NCBI GenBank assembly: GCA_020723935.1
Contig: DYHY01000028.1
Coordinates: 1 to 9,771 of the forward strand
Origin: Candidatus Micrarchaeum sp.
GTDB taxonomy: Archaea > SpSt-1190 > DYHY01
DNA length: 9,771 nucleotides
Reading direction: 5' to 3'
Position numbers and translations under genes: made by a program. Shown here piece after piece: positions 1 through 6,972 of the stretch (its first letter is position 1; each line of letters opens with the position of its first letter). A model generated the notes under the pieces. The model searched no databases, had not been told where the DNA came from, and worked only from the letters and a program-made list of their open reading frames with translations.

Positions 1-1
1 C

Positions 2-172
2 GACGACCCGGTCCTCACCAAGGATGGCCTCATTGCGGCGGCCCGGCGCCTGGACCCCGTCCTGCGGGAGAACGGCGTCTCGGTCCTCACCTACTCGTGC
101 CTGCTCTCGGGGATGGACAAGGACCGCGTCGCCCAGATGGCGGCCGCGGCGATAGACGCCTCCGCCAACTGA
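2..172 (+). CDS. C-terminal fragment of an unrecognised protein
   Basis: An open frame enters from the left edge and ends at TGA 170-172, giving 56 residues. It begins DDPVLTKDGLIAAARRL and ends AAAAIDASAN. Codon choice (GTC, CTC, GCC and GCG, with ATA for Ile) matches the definite genes of the window. The piece looks like the alpha-helical end of a soluble globular protein: an amphipathic helix, a short hydrophobic strand (VSVLTYSCLL) and an alanine-rich terminal helix with one cysteine. There is no membrane segment. I do not recognise the family from this much sequence, and the functional part lies outside the window. Confidence 0.7.
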   Translation, partial: DDPVLTKDGLIAAARRLDPVLRENGVSVLTYSCLLSGMDKDRVAQMAAAAIDASAN

Positions 173-212
173 GGGATTGAAACCCGCCGATTGATTCGAA
201 GCAAGCGCGCGG

Positions 213-219
213 TTTACTT
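213..219 (+). promoter_or_regulatory. weak TATA-like element before the 75-residue gene
   Basis: TTTACTT sits in the AT-richer part of the 173-277 gap. Its centre is near 216, which would place a transcript start near 243 and leave a leader of about 35 bases before the ATG at 278. The match to the archaeal box is poor, and read-through from the upstream gene is equally possible. Confidence 0.25.
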
Positions 220-264
220 CCGGCTGAACCCAACAGCAATAAGCTTCCCGTGGGAGGGAGCCTA

Positions 265-277
265 CCGGAGGTGCCGG
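265..277 (+). promoter_or_regulatory. ribosome-binding site in a small hairpin loop
   Basis: CCGG (265-268) and CCGG (274-277) are complementary and enclose AGGTG (269-273), the SD core. The hairpin ends directly against the ATG at 278. A 4 bp GC stem with a 5-base loop would present the SD in the loop. It could also be chance in GC-rich DNA. Confidence 0.4.
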
Positions 278-505
278 ATGGAGCGGGACAGTGCGGGAAG
301 GGAAAAGAAGCGCGGCGCCCGGAGGAGGGAGCGCATCGGGGTCTTCATGAGGAGGCTTGCGAGCGCCATCCTCGCCGAGGAGGAAGGCGTCCTCCCGCGG
401 CCCGCTCCAGAAATGATTCTCCCCGACGAGGCGCAGGAGATTCTCGACATCCTGATATCGGCCGACCTTGCCGCGCCCTATTGCCGCCTGGTTTCGGCGG
501 CTTGA
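278..505 (+). CDS. small basic hypothetical protein (75 aa)
   Basis: ATG 278 to TGA 503-505. The open frame extends further upstream, but I chose ATG 278 because an SD match, GGAGGTG at 267-273, sits four bases before it. The N-terminal third is strongly basic (REKKRGARRRERIG). It is followed by an amphipathic helix (VFMRRLASAILAEEEG), a proline-rich linker, and an acidic/hydrophobic helix near residues 52-65 (DEAQEILDILISAD). Third codon positions are mostly G or C and the codon style matches the neighbours, which supports real coding. There is no signal peptide, metal-binding cluster or recognised domain. The basic start could bind nucleic acid, but that is inference. The protein is short enough that a chance frame in GC-rich DNA is not excluded. 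Confidence 0.55.
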   Translation: MERDSAGREKKRGARRRERIGVFMRRLASAILAEEEGVLPRPAPEMILPDEAQEILDILISADLAAPYCRLVSAA

Positions 506-538
506 TGCGAAAATCCGGCTCGAGCGCCGGGAAGAGGC

Positions 539-656
539 GGCCGAGCGCAGCGCTTGGAGCGCGAAGGAAGGCGCAGGTCGAGTTGGCCCGGGGTGGGATT
601 TTGGCCCGCAGGCCATCTCCCGGTCCGCAGACCATCCGAGAACCCGGACTAGTGGT
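539..656 (-). pseudogene. decayed duplicate of a tRNA 3' half and its flank
   Basis: Bases 539-571 repeat 657-689 with about 28 of 33 positions identical. Both copies lead into a 'gagt' plus a tRNA-like 3' end: 580-613 resembles 712-744 of the intact tRNA-Phe. Read on the - strand, the copy contains a degenerate T arm (GCGGG, loop CCAAAAT, CCCAC) and an acceptor-like CGGGCC. The T-loop TTC is lost and one T-stem pair is broken. No matching 5' acceptor, D arm or proper 7-base anticodon loop can be built, although a short GGTC/GACC hairpin lies near 622-633. The unit length is about 118 bases. The simplest reading is an old tandem duplication of tRNA plus 3' flank in which the copy nearer the left edge is decaying. 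Confidence 0.4.
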
Positions 657-695
657 GGCCGAGCTGAGCGCTTGGGGCGCGTAGCAAGGTCACGA

Positions 696-711
696 GTGGT
701 CCGAGGACCAC
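696..711 (-). repeat. 7 bp hairpin just downstream of tRNA-Phe
   Basis: GTGGTCC (696-702) and GGACCAC (705-711) form a perfect inverted repeat with a 2-base centre, realistically 6 bp with a 4-base loop. It begins 4 bases after the tRNA 3' end when read on the - strand. The flanking cacgagtgg also occurs twice, at 691-699 and 709-717. No T-tract follows, so it is not an obvious terminator. It could help 3' trailer processing. Confidence 0.5.
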
Positions 712-714
712 GAG

Positions 715-788
715 TGGGCCCGGTGGGATTTGAACCCACGGCCTATAGATCTTCAGTCTATCGCTCTCCCAGTCTGAGCTACAGGCCC
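715..788 (-). tRNA. tRNA-Phe (anticodon GAA)
   Basis: A complete 74-base cloverleaf reads on the - strand. The acceptor is GGGCCTG with CGGGCCC (one T-G pair). The D arm is GCTC/GAGC with a GG-containing loop. The anticodon stem is ATAGA/TCTAT with loop CTGAAGA, so the anticodon is GAA. The variable region has 5 bases. The T arm is GTGGG/CCCAC with loop TTCAAAT. The discriminator at 715 is A, as expected for Phe. CCA is not encoded and must be added by the nucleotidyltransferase. G37 follows the anticodon, the usual substrate for wyosine-type modification in archaeal tRNA-Phe. There is no intron in the anticodon loop. Confidence 0.97.
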
Positions 789-811
789 TTCCCCAAAGCC
801 GCCTTTTCGAA

Positions 812-820
812 CTTTATAAG
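812..820 (-). promoter_or_regulatory. TATA box of tRNA-Phe
   Basis: On the - strand this reads CTTATAAAG, a very good archaeal TATA box. Its centre near 816 is about 27 bases before position 789, so transcription should start essentially at the mature tRNA 5' end (788). Confidence 0.8.
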
Positions 821-842
821 CGTTCCCGGGAGCCCCTCCAAT

Positions 843-852
843 TTTATTTATA
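843..852 (+). promoter_or_regulatory. TATA box of the HerA-like gene
   Basis: TTTATTTATA is centred near 848, and adding 27 bases gives a transcript start at about 875, exactly the GTG chosen as start codon. This predicts a leaderless mRNA. The box lies back to back with the tRNA-Phe promoter. Confidence 0.7.
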
Positions 853-874
853 GTGGGAATTGCGACCAATTTCC

Positions 875-2992
875 GTGCAAGCTTCCGCTCCCGACGGGAA
901 TGAGGACAACCCCTCGCCCGCAGCATCGGCAAGGCCCGCCTCGGGCGAGCTCAGGCTCCTCACTGACAAGGCGGGGAACGCGCACATAGGCCGCGGAAAG
1001 GAGGCCCTGGAGAAGTACGGCCTTGAAGGCGCCCTCCTCATCGGCAAGGTCGCCGAGGAGGGGAAATACAAGGGCGAGAAGGTGCTCCTTGACTCGGTCT
1101 TCCCGCACGTCGTCTTCGTCTGCGGGGCGAGAGGCAGCGGCAAGAGCTACACGGTCGGCGTCATCCTCGAGGAGCTGGCGAGGAAGAACAAGAACGTCGG
1201 CGTCATCGTCATCGACCCCGTCGGGGTCTTCTGGAGCATGAGGAAGGGGAACTCCCAGGACAAGGAGCGCTCCGCCCTCACGGAATGGGGCCTCTTAGCC
1301 GAGAGCCTGGACAACGTGCGCGTCCTGATACCCGCCGGAGCCGGCGGCAAAGCGCCCAAGGAGACGTACGACGGCATCTTCTCCCTCAAGACTAGCGAGC
1401 TCACGGTCGACGACTGGTGCCTCACCTTCGGCCTGGAGAGGTTCGACCCGGCGGCCCTCGCCCTCGAGCGCGCGATAAGCAAGGCGGGCGTCCCGCACAC
1501 GATAGCGGAGCTTGTCAGGATACTGGAAGGGGACGAGGATCTCACGAGCAAGGTGAAGGGCTTCTCCAAGGTGACGCGCCGCGGCCTCATATCGCGCTTG
1601 GAAGCCGCCAAGAACTGGGGCGTCCTCTCCGACAAGGCGACTCCCGTCGAGGAGCTGTCCCAGTCGGGGAAGGTCGTCGTCGTCGACGTCTCGTTCCTGG
1701 AGGAGGACGTCGCGAGCCTCGTCGTCGGGATAATCGCAAGGAAGGTCCTTGACATCAGGAAATCGGGCGCCCGCGGCGAGGCCCTGGGCCAGGTCAACAC
1801 CCCAGTCCCCCCGACGTGGCTCGTGATAGACGAGGCCCACACCCTCATCCCCAACAACAGGAAGACGGCGGCGAGCGCCGCCATCGTCGAGTACGTCAAG
1901 CAGGGCAGGCGGCCGGGCTGCTCGATAGTCCTCGCCACCCAGCAGCCCTCGGCGATAGACTCCCAGGTCCTCTCGCAGCTGGACATCCTCATCTCCCACA
2001 AGCTCGTGTTCTACGACGACATAAAGTCGGTCTTCAGGCGCGTCCCGACGACCGTCGACAGGAAGATGGAGGACGTCTCGTTCATCAGGACGCTGCCCCT
2101 CGGCGAGGCCATCATCGCCGACAGGGAGGAGGGCTCCTCGCGCGCCTTCGTCATCCGGATCAGGCCGAGGCGCACGCAGCACGAGGGCAGGAGCGCCCTA
2201 GCGGTCGAGCGCCCGCAGTTCGTCCAGAAGAGCCAGTCCTCCGCGGACGCCGGCGCGCCCGGCTCCGAGCCGGCCCAGCCGTCCAAGGGGAAGAAGATCT
2301 TCTGCGCGACGCCCAAGATCGACATCGAGAAGGCGACCAAGGCCGCGAGGAAGAGCCTGGAGAGGATACTCTTCTTCGTGACGGCCGAACATTTCCTGCA
2401 GAAGCAGATGATCTACTACCCCATTTGGCAGGTGCAGCTGAGGCTGCCTTCCGCCAGGCAGACCTTCGTCGTCTACGTCGATGGGTTCCTAGGCGAGATC
2501 CTCACACCCCAGGGGAAATCCAAGGGCCTCATGGACGTCCTGGAGCTCTCCGCAGCGGAGCGCGAGCTCCTCCTGTTCCTCAACGAGGAAGCGACGGTCC
2601 CCAAGATCGTCGAGAAGCTTCGCCTCGACGAGAGGATAGTGAAGAAATACCTCAACAGGCTCATAGAGGACCGGCTCGTCCTGTCCGCGAAGAAGGGCGA
2701 GACCGTCACCTACTACGCCAAGGAGAAGAGGAGCATCCCCCTCGTCCCGCAGAAGACGGACCTCTCGTTCGAGAACGCCCCCGCCGAGGGGCAGGCGCTG
2801 GAGCCCGACATCAGCGAGTCGAACGTCGAGAAGATACTCACGAGCCTCTACGGCGCCTCCTGCCAGGTGGTCGATTCCGGCCTGGTATACTACCCCTACT
2901 GGCTCTTCAGGACGAGCAAGAAGAGGCGCATCGCCGTCGACGCGGTCAGCGGCAAGGTCGACGAGGAAGCGAACCGCGTGATGCCCCTCTAG
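875..2992 (+). CDS. HerA/DUF87-family ATPase with C-terminal winged-helix module
   Basis: Start GTG 875 gives 705 aa. An in-frame TTG at 860 lies only 12 bases from the TATA centre, so it should not be transcribed. The N-terminal part is a HerA/FtsK-superfamily ATPase: Walker A GARGSGKS at residues 84-91, Walker B with catalytic Glu (VIDEAH, D319/E320), then a sensor-like LATQQPSAID stretch. HerA proteins are hexameric motors, classically paired with NurA in DNA end resection, but neither nurA nor rad50/mre11 is nearby, so this is probably a paralogue of unknown job. After a Ser/Pro/Ala-rich linker (about 445-475) comes an unusual C-terminal module: a MIYYPIW motif at about 512-518, a probable winged helix at about 553-615, and a second LVYYPYW motif at 670-676. 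The C-terminal third could bind nucleic acid or a partner. No membrane segment is visible. Its stop codon overlaps that of the convergent transporter gene. Confidence 0.9.
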   Translation: MQASAPDGNEDNPSPAASARPASGELRLLTDKAGNAHIGRGKEALEKYGLEGALLIGKVAEEGKYKGEKVLLDSVFPHVVFVCGARGSGKSYTVGVILEELARKNKNVGVIVIDPVGVFWSMRKGNSQDKERSALTEWGLLAESLDNVRVLIPAGAGGKAPKETYDGIFSLKTSELTVDDWCLTFGLERFDPAALALERAISKAGVPHTIAELVRILEGDEDLTSKVKGFSKVTRRGLISRLEAAKNWGVLSDKATPVEELSQSGKVVVVDVSFLEEDVASLVVGIIARKVLDIRKSGARGEALGQVNTPVPPTWLVIDEAHTLIPNNRKTAASAAIVEYVKQGRRPGCSIVLATQQPSAIDSQVLSQLDILISHKLVFYDDIKSVFRRVPTTVDRKMEDVSFIRTLPLGEAIIADREEGSSRAFVIRIRPRRTQHEGRSALAVERPQFVQKSQSSADAGAPGSEPAQPSKGKKIFCATPKIDIEKATKAARKSLERILFFVTAEHFLQKQMIYYPIWQVQLRLPSARQTFVVYVDGFLGEILTPQGKSKGLMDVLELSAAERELLLFLNEEATVPKIVEKLRLDERIVKKYLNRLIEDRLVLSAKKGETVTYYAKEKRSIPLVPQKTDLSFENAPAEGQALEPDISESNVEKILTSLYGASCQVVDSGLVYYPYWLFRTSKKRRIAVDAVSGKVDEEANRVMPL

Positions 2993-3852
2993 AAGGAGAG
3001 GGCCGCCGCCGCCGCAATCGCTATCGCGGCCCCCGCTATCTGGCGCAAGGTCGGCTTCTCTCCGATGAACCTGGCGGCGAGGACCATCGTTATCGCGGGG
3101 GCGAGGGCTGTGATGGGACCCACGACCGCGACGGCGCCGGCGCTGGTCGCCGACGAGTAGAGGAGGAACGATATCCCCTCGATCAGCCCTATCAGGATGA
3201 GCGTGCGGTAATCCCGCTTTCCGGCATACCGGCGCCCCTTCCCCTGGCCCATCGCGTAGACGGCCGCCGTTATCGCAGCGACCTGGACGATGCGCATCAG
3301 GAACACCGGCCAGTACCCGCCCAACCTCTTGGAAAGGAACGCGATCACGCTCGAATAGCTCCCCCAGGAGACGAGGCATGCTATCGCCCACGGGGCGCCC
3401 CGCGCAAGGGACGGCCTCCCTCCGCCGCCCGGCTCAATTGATGCGATAGCCGCTCCCGAGACCGCGACGAGGCCCAGGATGAGCTGGTGGCCGGTCGCAA
3501 TCTCGCCGAAAAAGGCGATCCCCATCGGTATCGCGACGAGGGGCCAGAGGTAGGAGATCGGCGCGACGATCGACACCTGCCCGTCCTCCAGGCCCCGGTA
3601 GAACGTGAAATAGGAGACAGCCATCATCAGGCCCCCGAACGCGACGAGGAAGAAATCGGGCAGGGAGAGGCGCGGGGGCCCGCCCGACCAGAAGATCGGC
3701 AGGACCGCCGCCATGAAGGCGAGGCTCGCGACCTGGGTGACCCTCACAATCAGGCTCGCCGGCGCCCCCTTTGACGCGCGAGCGGCAAGATAGTCGGCGA
3801 CGCCCCAGCTCAGGGCCGAGGCGAGCGCGAGGAGGACCGAGGATGAGACCAT
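2989..3852 (-). CDS. EamA-type (DMT superfamily) membrane transporter
   Basis: A 287-residue protein with ten hydrophobic segments in two five-helix halves, at roughly residues 4-24, 33-53, 65-85, 92-112, 119-137, 149-169, 178-199, 213-233, 237-257 and 266-286. This is the EamA/RhaT-like drug/metabolite transporter layout. The first helix carries SWGVADYLAARA and the sixth VSWGSYSSV, the repeated W-G pattern typical of the two EamA halves. Such proteins sit in the cytoplasmic membrane and export amino acids, nucleotides or other metabolites; the substrate cannot be told here. ATG 3852 is preceded by GGAGG (3864-3860) at 7-base spacing. The gene starts only 15 bases after cdc48 ends, with no promoter between, so the two are probably co-transcribed. 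No functional link between them is known to me. Confidence 0.88.
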   Translation of the reverse strand: MVSSSVLLALASALSWGVADYLAARASKGAPASLIVRVTQVASLAFMAAVLPIFWSGGPPRLSLPDFFLVAFGGLMMAVSYFTFYRGLEDGQVSIVAPISYLWPLVAIPMGIAFFGEIATGHQLILGLVAVSGAAIASIEPGGGGRPSLARGAPWAIACLVSWGSYSSVIAFLSKRLGGYWPVFLMRIVQVAAITAAVYAMGQGKGRRYAGKRDYRTLILIGLIEGISFLLYSSATSAGAVAVVGPITALAPAITMVLAARFIGEKPTLRQIAGAAIAIAAAAALSF

Positions 3853-3867
3853 CCCCTCTCCTCCCCT

Positions 3868-6201
3868 CTAGCGCGCGTAGCTCATGTCGTCGGACTTCTT
3901 GTTCTCGCGGAAGGAGGCGCTCTTGAAGCTGTCCTGGATCCTCTCGTAGAACTTCTTTATCTCGTCGGTCACGGTCGGGCCGACCTTCTCCAGGGCCGCC
4001 TTGAAATGCTCCATCCTCACTTCCTTGGCCTTTATGTCCTCGCGCAGGGAAAACATCGCGGCCTCGCGGCAGATCCCGGCAATGTCTGCGCCCGTGTAGT
4101 TCTCTGTCTTGTCGACGATCTCCTCGAGGTCCACGTCCTTTGCGAGCGGCATCCCCTTGGTGTGCAGCTCGAAGATCTTGATCCTGTCCTCCTTCTTTGG
4201 CACCGGAACGTAGATGTGGCGGTCGAAGCGGCCCTCGCGAAGGAGCCCCAGGTCTATGAGGTCGGGCCTGTTCGTCGCCGCGATTATTATCACGTCCCGC
4301 AGCTCCTCCAGGCCGTCCATCTCCGTGAGGAGCTGGTTGACTATGCGCTCACCCACCTTCGCCCCGCTCGTGTCGCTCCCCCTGATCGGGGCGATGGAGT
4401 CTATCTCGTCGAAGAAGATTATGCACGGCGCGACCTGCCTCGCGCGCCTGAAAATCTCGCGCACAGCCTTCTCGCTCTCGCCGACCCACTTGGAAAGGAC
4501 CTCGGGCCCCTTCACCGAAATGAAGTTGGCCTCGCTCTCGTTCGCCACGGCCTTCGCGAGGAGCGTCTTCCCCGTCCCCGGCGGGCCGTAGAGTATTATC
4601 CCCTTGGGGGGCTTTATCCCCATCCGCGTGAAGGCGCTCTTGTCCTTGAGCGGCCACTCGACCGCCTCCTTGAGCTCCTGCTTGACCTCGTCAAGGGCGC
4701 CGATGTCGGCCCACTTCACCTTCGGGATCTCGACGAGGACCTCGCGCATCGCCGAGGGCTCTATCACCTTGAGGGCCTCCGTGAAGTCGTTCATGCGTAC
4801 TTCGAGCTTGTCGAGAGCTTCCTTGGGGATCTTGCCCTCCTCCTCGACGTTGAGCTCGGGGAGCAGGCGGCGCAGCGAGTTCATCGCCGCCTCCTTGCAG
4901 AGGCCCTCGATGTCGGCCCCCACGTATCCGTGCGTGACGTCGGCCAGCTTGTCGAGCGTCACGTCCTTTGCAAGGGGCATGTTCCTCGTGTGGATCTGCA
5001 GTATCTCGAAGCGCCCCTTTCTCGTCGGGACCCCCAACTCTATCTCGCGGTCGAAGCGGCCCGTCCTACGGAGCGCCGGATCGAGGGCGTTCTGCCTGTT
5101 CGTCGCGGCGATGACCATCACCTGGCCGCGCCTCTTCATCCCGTCGAGGCTCGCGAGGAGCTGCGCGACCACGCGCCCCTCGACGCCCATGGATTCCTCC
5201 CTTTTTGGGGCGACCGCGTCTATCTCGTCTATGAATATTATCGACGGCGCGTTCTGCTCGGCGTCCTCGAAGACCTCGCGTATCTTCTTCTCGGCCTCGC
5301 CGACGTACTTGGACATCACCTCCGGGCCGTTGATGATTATGAAATGGGCGTTCGTCTCGTTAGCGACCGCCTTCGCGAGGAGCGTCTTCCCCGTCCCCGG
5401 CGGGCCGTAGAGAAGCACTCCCTTGGGCGAGCTTATCCCGAGGCGATCGAAGAGCTCCGGGTGCTTGAGCGGGAGCTCGAGCATCTCGCGCACGCGCTTG
5501 ACCTCGTCGCCCATCCCGCCGATGTCCTCGTAGGTGACCTCCGGGATCCGCTCCTCGCTCACCTCCGCCGTCTCCGGCAGGACCTCGAACTCCGTGAGAT
5601 CGGTCATCCGCACGACGCCGCTAGGGACCGTACTCACGACTATGAACTTCATCTCGGCGAGGCCGAACATCCCCGGGTCGAAGAGGTCCATCGTCTCGTC
5701 GAACAGGCTGTTCCAGTGCCGCCCGCGGGCGTCCAGGCCCTTGAGCTGGATGATGTCCCCCTTCACGACCGCGCGCCCGACGAGGCTGTTCACGACGGCC
5801 TTCCCCGGAAGCTGCACAGTCATCCCCTTCTGCGCCGGGGCGATGACCACCTTCTTCGCCTCGACGATGGTCGCGCGCTTGATAGTTACGCCCTCGCCGA
5901 CGCTCGTCCCGACGTTCCTCCTCATGAGGCCGTCCATCCTGATGATCCCGAGGCCTATGTCGCTCGGGTACGCGTTGTCCACGATCGCGACGCTCTTCCT
6001 CACGCCCTCTATCTCTATGGCGTCTCCGGGGTTGACGCCGATCGCGCGCATCGTGCGCGACTCGATTCTCACAATCCCCCTGCCGATGTCGGCCTGGCGG
6101 CCCGTGGGGATTTCCGCGACCTTGACTTCGACCTTCGGGAGTGCCCCGTTGTTCCCCTGGGAAGGCGCGCCGCCGTTCTCGCCGCCGGGTGCTATTGGCA
6201 T
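3868..6201 (-). CDS. cdc48: CDC48/VAT family AAA+ ATPase (p97/VCP homologue)
   Basis: 777 residues, the normal size for archaeal Cdc48/VAT. An N-domain (about 20-200, double-psi barrel plus second lobe) precedes two AAA+ domains. D1 has Walker A GPPGTGKT with K272, Walker B IDEID with D325/E326, pore-loop aromatic Y299 and GRFDRE. D2 has GPPGTGKT with K545, Walker B FFDEID with D598/E599, pore-loop W572 and GRFDRH. All catalytic elements are intact. The hexamer extracts and unfolds proteins with ATP, often feeding the archaeal 20S proteasome. The C-terminus is SYAR, so the usual hydrophobic-Tyr-X proteasome-docking end is not met exactly. The N-terminus has a Gly/Asn/Pro-rich tail of about 20 residues. 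A GGTGA SD (6216-6212) lies 10 bases before ATG 6201. It is the first gene of a probable operon with the EamA transporter. Confidence 0.97.
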   Translation of the reverse strand: MPIAPGGENGGAPSQGNNGALPKVEVKVAEIPTGRQADIGRGIVRIESRTMRAIGVNPGDAIEIEGVRKSVAIVDNAYPSDIGLGIIRMDGLMRRNVGTSVGEGVTIKRATIVEAKKVVIAPAQKGMTVQLPGKAVVNSLVGRAVVKGDIIQLKGLDARGRHWNSLFDETMDLFDPGMFGLAEMKFIVVSTVPSGVVRMTDLTEFEVLPETAEVSEERIPEVTYEDIGGMGDEVKRVREMLELPLKHPELFDRLGISSPKGVLLYGPPGTGKTLLAKAVANETNAHFIIINGPEVMSKYVGEAEKKIREVFEDAEQNAPSIIFIDEIDAVAPKREESMGVEGRVVAQLLASLDGMKRRGQVMVIAATNRQNALDPALRRTGRFDREIELGVPTRKGRFEILQIHTRNMPLAKDVTLDKLADVTHGYVGADIEGLCKEAAMNSLRRLLPELNVEEEGKIPKEALDKLEVRMNDFTEALKVIEPSAMREVLVEIPKVKWADIGALDEVKQELKEAVEWPLKDKSAFTRMGIKPPKGIILYGPPGTGKTLLAKAVANESEANFISVKGPEVLSKWVGESEKAVREIFRRARQVAPCIIFFDEIDSIAPIRGSDTSGAKVGERIVNQLLTEMDGLEELRDVIIIAATNRPDLIDLGLLREGRFDRHIYVPVPKKEDRIKIFELHTKGMPLAKDVDLEEIVDKTENYTGADIAGICREAAMFSLREDIKAKEVRMEHFKAALEKVGPTVTDEIKKFYERIQDSFKSASFRENKKSDDMSYAR

Positions 6202-6236
6202 TTGAAAATATTCACCGGCTTGGCATCCCTTCGCCC

Positions 6237-6246
6237 AATATAAAAA
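6237..6246 (-). promoter_or_regulatory. TATA box of cdc48
   Basis: On the - strand this reads TTTTTATATTG-like sequence in an AT-rich stretch. Its centre near 6241 predicts a start near 6214, leaving a very short leader of about 13 bases that still holds the GGTGA SD. Confidence 0.6.
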
Positions 6247-6286
6247 CCAAACTCATTTTTTAGGCCTTTCTTTGGGCATACTTCAA

Positions 6287-6298
6287 TCTTCAATTAAA
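6287..6298 (+). promoter_or_regulatory. TATA box of radB
   Basis: TTCAATTAAAAG is centred near 6293. Adding 27 bases gives about 6320, one base before the radB GTG start, which suggests a leaderless transcript. It lies in the 119-base divergent region shared with the cdc48 promoter. Confidence 0.6.
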
Positions 6299-6320
6299 AG
6301 CCCTGCGGCGCCTTCGAGCC

Positions 6321-6968
6321 GTGGTTTTGGGCCGGACCCCCGTCGGCTTCGAGCCCCTCGACGCTCTCCTAGGCGGGGGAATTGAGCACGGGATTGTCAG
6401 CGCCTTCGTCGGCGAGCCGGCGGCCGGGAAGACTACAATAGGGATCCTCCTCGCGCTCGCATCCCTTCCGCGGGGCGAGGCGGTGTTCCTTGACACCGAG
6501 GGCGGCCTATCCCCCGAGCGCGTCCTGCAGATCGCGCCCGGCGCCCCCCTGAAACGCATTCTCGTGAAGAAAATCCCCGACTTCGCATCCCAGGAGAAGG
6601 CGATCATGGGCCTGCCGAAGCTCAAGCCATCCTGTGTTGTGCTGGATTCCGCAGTCCACCATTACAGGACGGCGCTCACGGACAAGACCTCGCGCGAGCT
6701 CAATTCGCGCCTCGCGCTGCAGCTCTCCTTCCTCAACAACTTCGCCCTCGAGCGCGAGATCCCCGTCCTCGCCACCGGCCACGTCTACAGGAAAGAAGGG
6801 AAGGTGAAAGTCGTCGCGGGGGACGTGCTCTCCTACATCGCAAAGACGATAGTGCTGGTGGAAAAGCGGCCGGGCGCCGGGAAGAGGAGCGCGAGGATCG
6901 AGAAGAGCAGGTGCGTTGCCGAGGGCGCCTCCAGGAGCTTCTCGATAACGGGCTCCGGCCTCGCCTAG
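6321..6968 (+). CDS. radB: RadB, archaeal RecA/Rad51-family recombinase paralogue
   Basis: 215 residues, the short RecA-core-only form typical of archaeal RadB, lacking the N-terminal helix-hairpin-helix domain of RadA. Visible motifs are the opening GFEPLDALLGGGIEHG, Walker A GEPAAGKT (residues 31-38), LDTEGG after the second strand, Walker B CVVLDS (about 106-111), and the late LATGHVYRKEGKVKVVAGD segment. RadB binds ATP with weak or no ATPase activity and is thought to assist RadA in homologous recombination and repair. Start GTG 6321 is chosen because the family motif begins within ten residues and the TATA position predicts a start at this base; no SD is visible. The gene is monocistronic as far as seen and converges on dph2, with stops 4 bases apart. 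RadB occurs mainly in Euryarchaeota and some DPANN groups. Confidence 0.92.
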   Translation: MVLGRTPVGFEPLDALLGGGIEHGIVSAFVGEPAAGKTTIGILLALASLPRGEAVFLDTEGGLSPERVLQIAPGAPLKRILVKKIPDFASQEKAIMGLPKLKPSCVVLDSAVHHYRTALTDKTSRELNSRLALQLSFLNNFALEREIPVLATGHVYRKEGKVKVVAGDVLSYIAKTIVLVEKRPGAGKRSARIEKSRCVAEGASRSFSITGSGLA

Positions 6969-6972
6969 CGGC

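Noticed and set aside
584-660. A second functional tRNA gene
   Set aside because: There is no matching acceptor 5' strand, no D arm, the T-loop TTC is lost and no 5 bp anticodon stem with a 7-base loop forms.
506-714. Possible box C/D or H/ACA guide RNA downstream of the tRNA
   Set aside because: A box-C-like TTGATGC and a CTGA occur, but there is no paired C'/D' set and no H/ACA hairpin with a terminal ACA at the right spacing.
860-874. TTG 860 as start of the HerA-like gene
   Set aside because: It lies about 12 bases from the TATA centre, so it would not be in the transcript; GTG 875 fits a leaderless start.
468-989. Open frame running across the tRNA-Phe region
   Set aside because: It reads through an antisense tRNA and two promoters; the translation is Arg/Ser/Pro-rich without features.
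1816-3441. Long + strand frame overlapping the HerA-like and EamA genes
   Set aside because: The translation is Arg/Gly/Pro-rich low complexity, and it overlaps two convincing genes in other frames.
4006-6243. Very long open frame antisense to cdc48 (about 745 codons)
   Set aside because: It is a shadow produced by GC-rich codon bias opposite a clear AAA+ gene. Its translation is Leu/Arg/Asp/His-rich without any domain.
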